Assembly (NCBI GenBank): GCA_934525845.1
Contig: CAKSZS010000058.1
Span: 1-8,986 of the forward strand
Length of the DNA stretch: 8,986 nt
Origin: an uncultured Faecalibacterium sp.
Lineage (GTDB): Bacteria > Bacillota > Clostridia > Oscillospirales > Ruminococcaceae
Direction of reading: 5' to 3'
The notes under the pieces are model-generated. The model saw only the letters and a list, made by a program, of their open reading frames with translations. It did not search any database and was not told where the DNA came from. Shown here piece by piece: positions 1 to 5,270 of this stretch; the stretch's first letter is position 1, and each line of letters starts with the position of its first letter. The position numbers were made by a program, and so were the translations under genes.

Positions 1-210
1 ATCAAATCCGAACATTGGTTCCGCCCGTTTCGCAGGTCGCCCTGCCGAGGGAACGTATTCCATCGCTGTCAGTAATTCTTTCGCCCGGTTCTAAGATCGG
101 ACATACTCCGCGGAAATAACCCATCACAGCTATTGCCGGATGACAACCTCCCGCATCTACGCATATCGCTGGCCTGCACGACTTGTATCGCACAAGCCTT
201 TTGCAGCCGA
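1..210 (-). ncRNA. Candidate structured non-coding RNA or 5' leader, running off the window
   Basis: This stretch lies just downstream of a strong minus-strand promoter and carries no Shine-Dalgarno plus start pair that I can find, so the transcript is probably non-coding here. Read on the minus strand it has several local hairpins: a 9-bp stem (with G-U pairs) around plus 173-197, a GGAA-UACG-UUCC hairpin near 48-59, a CGGA-GUAUG-UCCG hairpin near 98-110, and a GCAGG-GCGA-CCTGC hairpin with a GNRA loop near 31-44. An 80-codon open frame crosses the region, but it starts at a TTG inside the promoter -35 and resembles no family I know. I compared it from memory with RNase P RNA, tmRNA, SRP RNA, 6S RNA, T-box and the common riboswitches. 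None matched convincingly; a short GGAACC-containing stretch faintly recalls the c-di-AMP riboswitch, not enough to call it. It may be an independent RNA or the leader of the next gene beyond base 1. Confidence 0.35.
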
Positions 211-215
211 GAATT

Positions 216-244
216 ATTCTATCACACCTTCGTGCATTTGGCAA
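216..244 (-). promoter_or_regulatory. Strong sigma-A-type promoter for the edge RNA
   Basis: On the minus strand there is a -35 box TTGCCA (239-244) and a -10 box TAGAAT (216-221), each matching consensus at 5 of 6 positions, with an exact 17-bp spacer. Initiation is expected near 209-210. The DNA just upstream of the -35 (about 245-290) is made of A and T tracts, resembling the UP elements of rRNA and other stable-RNA promoters. The match is good enough to call, but activity is inferred. Confidence 0.7.
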
Positions 245-420
245 GTGTTTTTTGGAAAAAAGAACGATTTTTCTTTTTTATTTTCTCTGTTTTGTCAAAG
301 AGCATATTTTCTGTGCAAGATGCACAATCCGTCTTCCATTTTCCGGTGGAAAACCCGTTCCGTCCCGCTGGACAGGGGTAGTATGAGCCGTTTCCCTGTA
401 ATTTATACCTATTATATAAG
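245..420. other. AT-rich intergenic spacer with small inverted repeats, no gene
   Basis: No coding region is supported between the promoter above and the rqcH terminator. The spacer holds A/T tracts (about 245-290), a 13-base stretch resembling the antitermination site boxA (minus strand, 292-304), a 6-bp inverted repeat TGTGCA/TGCACA with 3-base spacing (312-317 and 321-326), a second one TTTTCC/GGAAAA with 3-base spacing (339-344 and 348-353), and a GTCC/GGAC hairpin near 365-380. A perfect TATAAT hexamer lies on the minus strand at 411-416, directly after the terminator. These could be a second, upstream promoter with its leader, or operators for the promoter at 216-244. Small plus-strand open frames here have no ribosome binding site and are rejected. 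Confidence 0.5.
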
Positions 421-463
421 AAGGAACTCCCTCAGTCGCCACAGGCGACTGAGGGAGTTCCTT
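421..463 (-). terminator. Intrinsic terminator of rqcH, probably bidirectional
   Basis: A perfect 20-bp inverted repeat (421-440 and 444-463) with a 3-base loop begins two bases after the rqcH stop codon. On the minus strand it is preceded by A-rich DNA and followed by CTTATATAAT, a mediocre U-tract. On the plus strand it is followed by a T-rich run (TTTATTATTTCTTTTTC), a good U-tract, so it could also stop transcripts entering rqcH from the left. It is the longest uninterrupted stem in the window. Confidence 0.85.
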
Positions 464-465
464 TA

Positions 466-2220
466 TTATTTCTTTTTCAGCTGTTCCGCCAGACCATCCC
501 GGGGGGTGATGTAGACGGTGGTGTACACCTCATACAGTACCATGCCGGGCTTGGCTCCGTTGGCTTTCCAGATGTTCTTCACCTCGGTGGTGTCCACAGC
601 GACCTTTGCGCCGGTGCCCGCCTTGTAGGTGCTGGAATAGATGACCGCCAGCTCTGCGGCTTCCTGTTTTGTGGTGTCCGGGATGTCCTCGCCGCGGCTC
701 ATGACCACGACATGGCTGCCGGGGGCTTTCTGCACATGGAACCACAGGTCCTTGCCGCGGGCAGTGTGCAGGGTGAGCTTGTCGTTCTGGGCGTTGTTGC
801 GGCCCACCAGGATCTCAAAGCCATCGCTGGACGTAAAACGCAGGAAGTCTGCCGGTTTCTGGCGCTTGTCCCGCTGCTTGTAGTACTTCAGATAGCCCTG
901 GCTCTTCAGCTCAGCGCGGATCTCGTTGAGGGCTGCTTCGCCGGAAGCGGACTCCACCTCGTAGAGCACCGTTTCCAGGTAGGCGATCTCCTTTTCGCCC
1001 TCGGCCAGCAGGTCCACCAGCATCCGGGCAGCGGTCTGCTTCTTCTTGTAGTTCTTGAAGAAGTTCTGGGCGTTCTGGCTGGGGGTGAACCGCAGGTCCA
1101 GCGGAATGGTCACCTCTTTGCCCTCATCGTACCAGTTTGGCACGGTGATGCTCTTCATACCCTTCTGGGCCAGATAAAGGTTCGCGGAGAGCAGTTCGCC
1201 GTACAGGCGCAGTTTCTCACTTTTGCCGCTGGCGGCCAGCTCCTCCTGCCGCGCCGCCTGCTTGCGGACGGCACGGTCGTACATATTGTGCACGGCCTTG
1301 TGCAGTTCCTTGCTCTTGGTGCGCAGGCGTTCGGCACGGTCCTTCTCTGCGTAGTAGCCTTCCAGCATCGCGTTGAAGGAGGGCCATTCCTTGATGGCAT
1401 AGTCCTCGCCGTACTGCTGCGGGCGGAAGAAGGTGTACTCCACCGGCTTGCCGCTGGGGTCGGTGACGCTGCAGGGACAGCCGCCCTCAGCGTGTAGTTC
1501 CTTCAGCTCGTCAATGGCCGCCATCAGCCTGCGCTTCTGATCCTCGGTCAGCTCATTGGCAGGCAGGTGTTCGCCGTCAAAGGCGCGCCAGGCGGCTTCC
1601 CGGCAGACCACCGGGCCGACACCGGCCACGGTCTTGTTCAGAGCGTCTGCCACAGGCAGGTCCCTCTGGCAGGCTGCGGCCACAATGGAGGCCGAGCTGA
1701 CCAGCAGGAAATCCGGGCGGGCCGGTTTGGGCGGCGTGGTGTAGGGCAGGCCCGGCAGCAGCTGCCGGACGTCGCTGTCCTCAAAGTCCACCCGCTTCAA
1801 CGCATCGATGATCTTGCCGTTCTGCACCAGCACCAGGTTGGAGTAGCGGCCCATCAGTTCAGCGCACAGGGTGTTGCGCACCAGGTCGCCCATTTCGTTG
1901 GTGCACTGGAAATCGAAGTAGACGATGCGGTCGCCCGGCTCCATGTGCACATCCAGCAGCTTGCCGCCGGTGAGGTGCTTGCGCATCAGCATACAGAAGG
2001 AGGGCGGCGTCTCCGGGTTCTCGAAGCTCTCCTCCGTCAGGCAGACCCGGGCGGAACCGCTGCGTGCCGACAGCAGCAGTGCATAGGTGTCCGTGCGGGT
2101 GCGCAGGGTAATGACCAGCTCATCGCGGGTCGGTTCAAACAATTTTGCGATCTTGGCGTCGGTCAGGGTCTCTTTGAGTTCCCGGGCCGTCAGCGCCAGC
2201 GTCGCGGCATCCAATGCCAT
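466..2220 (-). CDS. rqcH: RqcH, ribosome quality-control NFACT protein (Rqc2 homologue; formerly FbpA-type fibronectin-binding)
   Basis: 584 residues, close to the usual length. RqcH binds the 50S subunit obstructed by peptidyl-tRNA, recruits tRNA-Ala and adds C-terminal alanine tails that mark stalled chains for proteolysis. The order is canonical: NFACT-N (about 1-190) with GRYSNLVLV at 124-132 and LLPGLPY at 154-160; a helix-hairpin-helix region (about 190-240); a charged coiled coil (about 283-440); and NFACT-R (about 455-575) with GRNNAQND at 473-480, DLWFHV at 491-496 and APGSHVVV at 499-506. The Asp-Arg pair needed for alanine tailing in the B. subtilis protein is present as D97-R98. 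The ATG start is supported by GAGG nine bases upstream and by the normal N-terminus. The adhesin name in older annotation reflects early binding assays. No confident promoter is visible; the repeat element at 2265-2463 separates it from nif3. A terminator follows directly. Confidence 0.95.
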   Translation of the reverse strand: MALDAATLALTARELKETLTDAKIAKLFEPTRDELVITLRTRTDTYALLLSARSGSARVCLTEESFENPETPPSFCMLMRKHLTGGKLLDVHMEPGDRIVYFDFQCTNEMGDLVRNTLCAELMGRYSNLVLVQNGKIIDALKRVDFEDSDVRQLLPGLPYTTPPKPARPDFLLVSSASIVAAACQRDLPVADALNKTVAGVGPVVCREAAWRAFDGEHLPANELTEDQKRRLMAAIDELKELHAEGGCPCSVTDPSGKPVEYTFFRPQQYGEDYAIKEWPSFNAMLEGYYAEKDRAERLRTKSKELHKAVHNMYDRAVRKQAARQEELAASGKSEKLRLYGELLSANLYLAQKGMKSITVPNWYDEGKEVTIPLDLRFTPSQNAQNFFKNYKKKQTAARMLVDLLAEGEKEIAYLETVLYEVESASGEAALNEIRAELKSQGYLKYYKQRDKRQKPADFLRFTSSDGFEILVGRNNAQNDKLTLHTARGKDLWFHVQKAPGSHVVVMSRGEDIPDTTKQEAAELAVIYSSTYKAGTGAKVAVDTTEVKNIWKANGAKPGMVLYEVYTTVYITPRDGLAEQLKKK

Positions 2221-2264
2221 AATGACTTACCTCATTCTATGACGATGATTTTTCTTATTTTAAA

Positions 2265-2463
2265 CGGCCTCGCCCTCTCAGTCTCGCATTCGCTCGACAG
2301 CTCCCCCAAAGTGGGAGCCTCTGGCGAAGAGATGAACTTTCCGGTTTTGCCAAGGCCTCTCCCTTTGACAGACTTCCCCCGGCCGGGGGAAGATGTTGCG
2401 TGAGCGACAAAAGGGGAACGAGGTGGATGCGACCAGCGGGAGCAGACGGAGAGGGCGAGGCCG
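2265..2463. repeat. MITE-like multi-hairpin intergenic repeat with 15-bp inverted ends
   Basis: The 199-bp segment is bounded by perfect 15-bp inverted repeats, CGGCCTCGCCCTCTC at 2265-2279 and its complement at 2449-2463. Inside are a hairpin GCTCCC/GGGAGC (2300-2305 and 2313-2318), a weaker TGGC/GCCA pair (2322-2325 and 2349-2352), and a perfect 20-bp palindrome CTTCCCCCGGCCGGGGGAAG (2373-2392). It sits wholly between nif3 and rqcH. No transposase is encoded; the 82-codon minus-strand frame across it is low-complexity and spurious. I found no convincing target duplication, although TCTTATTT occurs on both sides (2252-2259 and 2485-2492) at unequal distances. From memory it resembles a dispersed repeat family of Faecalibacterium-like genomes, which I could not check. 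A further imperfect hairpin, CTTGCC/GG-CAAG, lies just outside at 2464-2481. Confidence 0.75.
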
Positions 2464-2497
2464 CTTGCCTTATCGGACAAGTTCTCTTATTTATCCT

Positions 2498-3274
2498 TTA
2501 TAAATAAGTATACGGGTCCTTATTCGCTTCGCTCACCAGCACCTCCAGCTCCGGCAGGGCGGCGCGCAGTTTCTCAGCGACTGCTGCCGTCACCGGAAAT
2601 TCGGTGGCATAGTGACCTGCCGCAATAAGGGACAGCCCCAGCCGCTTGGCGTCAATGGCGTGGTGGTGGTTTGCTTCGCCGGTCAGCAGGCAGTCCGCGC
2701 CCACCGCAATGGCCTCCTCAAACAGGCTTCCGCCCGCGCCGCTGATGACCGCCAGCCGCTTGACCATGCGTCCGTTGTCCACCAGCTTGATCTGCACCGC
2801 CGGGCCGTTTTCCGGCAAGTTGCACCGGGAAGCCAGCTCCTTCTGGACCTGGTAGGCCAGGCCTTTCACGGAGTTCAGCTCGATCTCTCCCACCCGGCCG
2901 CAGCCGTCGGCAAAGGTCTCCAGGTTCTTCATCCCGAAGATGCCCGCCAGCACCTCGTTGACGCCGCCCTCGGCCGCGTCCAGGTTCGTGTGCATACAGA
3001 TGGCGGAGATCCCCGCCCGCACCAGCTGACAGGGTACATCCTGCGGGCCGATCTTTTTCAGCGGGGAAAAGATGACCGGATGGTGCGCCACGATGACCTC
3101 GCAGTGCTTCCGGGCCGCTTCCTCCACCACTTCGGGCGTGATGTCCAGCGTCACCAGCACCTTTTGCACCGTGCCGCCGCAGTCCACCAGCAGACCGGGG
3201 TTGTCCCAGCTCTCCGCCAGTTCCAGCGGGGCAATGCGCTGCATTTCTTCATATACCTGCTGAACCGTTGTCAT
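2498..3274 (-). CDS. nif3: Nif3-like dinuclear metal centre protein (YqfO/DUF34 family)
   Basis: 258 residues, the short bacterial form without the inserted PII/CutA-like middle domain of the roughly 370-residue members. Family members form hexameric rings with a two-metal site in each subunit. The expected ligand motifs are all present: AHHP at 63-66, HTNLD at 95-99, and GHYATE at 220-225 (His221, Glu225), with GEANHHHA at 199-206 in the usual place. The cellular role is unresolved; many were annotated as GTP cyclohydrolase I type 2 without firm proof. I place the start at ATG 3272-3274, not at an upstream in-frame codon that adds 88 residues of arginine/proline-rich shadow sequence. The chosen ATG overlaps the trmK stop codon as ATGA and has AAGAGGG nine bases upstream. 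The trmK-nif3 order is a conserved Firmicutes pair (yqfN-yqfO in B. subtilis), so co-translation is likely. Confidence 0.93.
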   Translation of the reverse strand: MTTVQQVYEEMQRIAPLELAESWDNPGLLVDCGGTVQKVLVTLDITPEVVEEAARKHCEVIVAHHPVIFSPLKKIGPQDVPCQLVRAGISAICMHTNLDAAEGGVNEVLAGIFGMKNLETFADGCGRVGEIELNSVKGLAYQVQKELASRCNLPENGPAVQIKLVDNGRMVKRLAVISGAGGSLFEEAIAVGADCLLTGEANHHHAIDAKRLGLSLIAAGHYATEFPVTAAVAEKLRAALPELEVLVSEANKDPYTYL

Positions 3275-3936
3275 TGCTCTGTTCCCTCTTTCAGAATCGC
3301 GTCGATTTCCTCCGCCAGCGGTGTGCCGTCCGGCACGCCCAGGCGGAAGCGGGGCAGTTTGGCTTTCTGCCAGGCGGCATAGCCCTCCCCTTCCGGCCAC
3401 TCGCCCGTTCTGCCGAACAGGCATTCCGTGAAGGTCGGCTCGTGGGTCTCGCCGGTGTACTCGGCGGCCATCACAGCGTACCAGCGGCCCGCCGCCTGCA
3501 CGGGGCGGTCGGCCAGCAGGGCAAAGCCGTGGGTCCACAGCCAGCGGCGCAGGTCGCTGTGGCGGGTGGCCGGCACCAGGACCAGGCGCGGCCCGCCCAC
3601 CGTGGACACCCAGGGCGCTCTCTCCACGATCTCCCAGGTGGTCTGGGCGGAAACGCCTGCCAGCACGATGCTGCCCACTTCCCCCGCCGATAACACAGAA
3701 AGACCGTCACCGAGTCTCAGCTCAGCGCGGTCTTGACAGTTTGTATGTTCCAGCGTCTGCTTTGCCTTGGCCAGCGGCCCGGGGCGCAGGTCGGCTCCGA
3801 TGACCTTCGGGTACTTTCCCGAAGCCGCCAGCACCGCCGTCAGCTTGCCGTGGTCACAGCCGATGTCCGCCACCGGTTCCCCGGGACGCACCAACTCTGC
3901 GGCGGCGGTCAGACGCGCATCCAGCGTCGGCAGCAA
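3271..3936 (-). CDS. trmK: TrmK, tRNA (adenine-22-N1)-methyltransferase, with a divergent motif
   Basis: 221 residues, slightly shorter than B. subtilis TrmK. TrmK methylates N1 of A22 in bacterial tRNAs using S-adenosylmethionine. The Rossmann motif I is clear, VADIGCDHGKL at 22-32, as are ADLRPGPLAKAK at 48-59 and GDGL at 76-79. The next strand normally ends in IAGMGG, but here it reads LAGVSAQ (92-98), an unusual change at an active-site loop. Residues 117-131 (RLVLVP then DLRRWL) and the GRWYAV strand at 150-155 fit the family. The start is a TTG (3934-3936): no in-frame ATG lies upstream before a stop, and AAGAAGG sits six bases upstream, overlapping the end of the DUF1858 gene. The stop overlaps the nif3 start by four bases. 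The motif change leaves a small chance of altered activity or target. Confidence 0.87.
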   Translation of the reverse strand: MLPTLDARLTAAAELVRPGEPVADIGCDHGKLTAVLAASGKYPKVIGADLRPGPLAKAKQTLEHTNCQDRAELRLGDGLSVLSAGEVGSIVLAGVSAQTTWEIVERAPWVSTVGGPRLVLVPATRHSDLRRWLWTHGFALLADRPVQAAGRWYAVMAAEYTGETHEPTFTECLFGRTGEWPEGEGYAAWQKAKLPRFRLGVPDGTPLAEEIDAILKEGTEQ

Positions 3937-3937
3937 C

Positions 3938-4189
3938 TCAGGCCTTCTTGGATGCCAGGTGGGTGTTCAGCTTCTCGATCAGCTCATCGCAGTCCACGCC
4001 GTGCACTTCGCAGGCTTCAGCAATGCTCTCGCCGCGGGAAGCCGGGCAGCCCAGGCAGTGCATCCCGATCTCCATGAAGTAGGGAGCGGTGCTCTGATCC
4101 ATATCCAGGATGTCGCCGATGATGGTGTCACGGGTGACCTGCTTTGCGGTGTGCTCGTCCTTCTTGAGCATATTGAAAATATCAAACAT
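3938..4189 (-). CDS. DUF1858 small redox-disulfide protein
   Basis: 83 residues. Residues 19-75 match the DUF1858 / hybrid-cluster-protein-associated redox disulfide family: TRDTIIGDILDMD, then GMHCLGCPASRGESI with a CxxC pair (Cys45, Cys48), then EACEVHGVD. Two further cysteines, 60 and 67, follow. The family is thought to act in redox or metal-cluster chemistry, but no precise role is established. I choose ATG 4187-4189, with AGAAAGGA nine bases upstream, over an upstream in-frame start at 4222 that adds 11 residues and lacks a site. The N-terminal FDIFNMLKK segment is an extra lead-in compared with the minimal domain. It is the first gene of a tight cluster with trmK (1-base gap) and nif3, and a plausible promoter lies at 4246-4275. 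Confidence 0.88.
   Translation of the reverse strand: MFDIFNMLKKDEHTAKQVTRDTIIGDILDMDQSTAPYFMEIGMHCLGCPASRGESIAEACEVHGVDCDELIEKLNTHLASKKA
3943..3949 (-). promoter_or_regulatory. Ribosome binding site deciding the TTG start of trmK
   Basis: AAGAAGG on the minus strand lies six bases before the TTG at 3936 and inside the last codons of the DUF1858 gene. With no alternative in-frame ATG, it fixes the start and implies coupling between the two genes. Confidence 0.75.
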
Positions 4190-4245
4190 GATGAAAATTC
4201 CTTTCTGTCCGGGTGAAATCACGGCAAAACCTACCGTCTTTCTAT

Positions 4246-4275
4246 ACTATACCCTAATCGGGCAGTATTTTGCAA
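4246..4275 (-). promoter_or_regulatory. Probable promoter of the DUF1858-trmK-nif3 operon
   Basis: On the minus strand, TTGCAA (4270-4275, 4 of 6 matches) and TATAGT (4246-4251, 5 of 6) are 18 bp apart, giving a leader of roughly 50 bases before the ATG at 4189. No clear terminator separates this from yitT upstream, so read-through could also supply the operon. Confidence 0.5.
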
Positions 4276-4291
4276 GTATCTGCGGGGAAAT

Positions 4292-5167
4292 TTACGCTTC
4301 CGGATAATCCTTCTCCAGCGAGAAGCCGCGGCCGCTCACCTCGGTGACGTGGCTGACGATCATAAAGCAGGTCGGGTCGATGGTGTGCGCCAGCTTTTCC
4401 AGCCGGGGCAGCTGCCGGTTGGACACCACGCTCAACAGCACCTGTTCCGGCTCCCGGCGGTAGCCGCCCTCGCCGTGCAGAATGGTCACGCCGCGGTCCA
4501 GCTCGGCCTGGATGGCTTTGCAGATGGCGTCCGACTGGGTGCTGATGATCTTGACCTCGGTGCGGGTGCTGCCCAGCAGCAGTACTTTGTCCAGCACGAC
4601 CGTGTACACGATGACCAGTACGATGCCGTACAGAGACTGCTGAATGGGGCTGAAGGCCGCCTGCATGGCCAGGATGGCAAAATCGAAGGCCATCATGGTG
4701 GCGGACACCGGCAGGTGGAACCACTTGTTCAGCACCAGCGGCGGGATATCCATGCCGCCGGTGGAAGCTCCGGCCCGGATGGTGATGCCCAGCGAAATGC
4801 CGATGCCCAGGCCCGCAAAGATGGTATTGAGTACGATGTCCTCGGTCAGCACATAGTCCTGGAACACCCGTTCCCACAATGCCAGAAACAGCGGGCTGAG
4901 GATGGTACTGGCGATGGTGTTCAGGGCAAACTTGCGGCCCAGCACGGCCCAGCCCAATGCCAGCATGGTCATGTTGATCACGAACAGCACGCTGGACACC
5001 GTCAGTCCGCTGATCTTATTGACCGCCAGCGCAATGCCGGTGGCACCGCCGGTGATGAGGCCGGAGGGCATCAGGAAGAGCACCACCGTCAGCGCATACA
5101 GCGCATTGCCCACTACAATGGACAGCGCGGTATAGGCCCTCTGCTGCTTGTGTGAAAGCTGAATCAT
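4292..5167 (-). CDS. YitT-family membrane protein (YitT membrane domain plus DUF2179)
   Basis: 291 residues. The N-terminal two thirds are an integral membrane domain with about five or six hydrophobic segments (roughly 12-34, 38-50, 58-76, 82-100, 111-131, 156-196) and the family signature GASTGGMDI at 133-141. Residues 203-284 form the soluble DUF2179 domain: EVKIIST, then RGVTILHGEGGY at 225-236, DPTCFMIV at 264-271 and EVSGRGF at 276-282. The transported substrate, if any, is unknown. The start at ATG 5165-5167 is preferred over an in-frame upstream codon at 5233, because the 22 extra residues are basic and non-homologous, they span the preceding terminator, and the promoter at 5201-5229 would initiate near 5194, downstream of that codon. 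The ribosome site is weak (AAAGAG, eight bases upstream). It is probably a single-gene unit. Confidence 0.92.
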   Translation of the reverse strand: MIQLSHKQQRAYTALSIVVGNALYALTVVLFLMPSGLITGGATGIALAVNKISGLTVSSVLFVINMTMLALGWAVLGRKFALNTIASTILSPLFLALWERVFQDYVLTEDIVLNTIFAGLGIGISLGITIRAGASTGGMDIPPLVLNKWFHLPVSATMMAFDFAILAMQAAFSPIQQSLYGIVLVIVYTVVLDKVLLLGSTRTEVKIISTQSDAICKAIQAELDRGVTILHGEGGYRREPEQVLLSVVSNRQLPRLEKLAHTIDPTCFMIVSHVTEVSGRGFSLEKDYPEA

Positions 5168-5200
5168 ATAACACACTCTTTTCTTGAAAATCTTTCTTCT

Positions 5201-5229
5201 ATGATAACGAAAAACTCCACGTTTATCAA
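5201..5229 (-). promoter_or_regulatory. yitT promoter embedded in the upstream terminator
   Basis: On the minus strand TTGATA (5224-5229) and TATCAT (5201-5206) each match consensus at 5 of 6 positions, with an exact 17-bp spacer. The -35 lies almost wholly in the loop of the terminator hairpin; the spacer is the 3' arm plus the T-tract. Initiation is expected near 5194, leaving a leader of about 27 bases. Confidence 0.7.
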
Positions 5230-5251
5230 GCATTCGATGACAAACGTGGAG
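5210..5251 (-). terminator. Intrinsic terminator of the DUF1538/P-II operon
   Basis: Perfect 10-bp arms CTCCACGTTT (5242-5251) and AAACGTGGAG (5215-5224) on the minus strand enclose a 17-base loop and are followed directly by TTTTT (5210-5214). It lies 19 bases after the P-II-like stop codon. The long loop could form an additional ATC/GAT pair. Confidence 0.85.
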
Positions 5252-5270
5252 AAGATTCCTTCCAGAGTGG

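Noticed and set aside
1..210. Assignment as RNase P RNA, tmRNA, SRP RNA, 6S RNA, T-box or c-di-AMP riboswitch
   Set aside because: The conserved core sequences I remember for these families are absent; only a short ACGGGCGGAACC stretch faintly resembles part of the c-di-AMP riboswitch.
2..244. 80-codon minus-strand open frame over the edge RNA
   Set aside because: It starts at a TTG inside the promoter -35, has no ribosome site downstream of the expected transcription start, and resembles no protein family I know. A structured RNA explains the region better.
133..514. Overlapping plus-strand open frames of 67-124 codons
   Set aside because: They cross A/T tracts, inverted repeats and the rqcH terminator, lack ribosome sites and have low-complexity products.
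712..2403. Long plus-strand frames opposite rqcH (261 and 278 codons)
   Set aside because: They are antisense shadows of a gene with full RqcH motifs; compositions are biased and no initiation signal was seen.
2232..2480. 82-codon minus-strand frame across the 199-bp repeat
   Set aside because: It translates the inverted ends and palindromes of the element and looks like a spurious product of a repeat.
3275..3538. 88-residue N-terminal extension of Nif3
   Set aside because: The extension is an out-of-frame shadow of trmK, while the downstream ATG has a ribosome site, overlaps the trmK stop as ATGA and begins at the family N-terminus.
4349..5155. 268-codon plus-strand frame opposite yitT
   Set aside because: Histidine, glutamine and glycine rich composition typical of an antisense shadow; the YitT frame has clear membrane segments and family motifs.
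5168..5233. 22-residue N-terminal extension of the YitT protein
   Set aside because: It would begin inside the preceding terminator and upstream of the predicted transcription start, and it is not part of the YitT family N-terminus.
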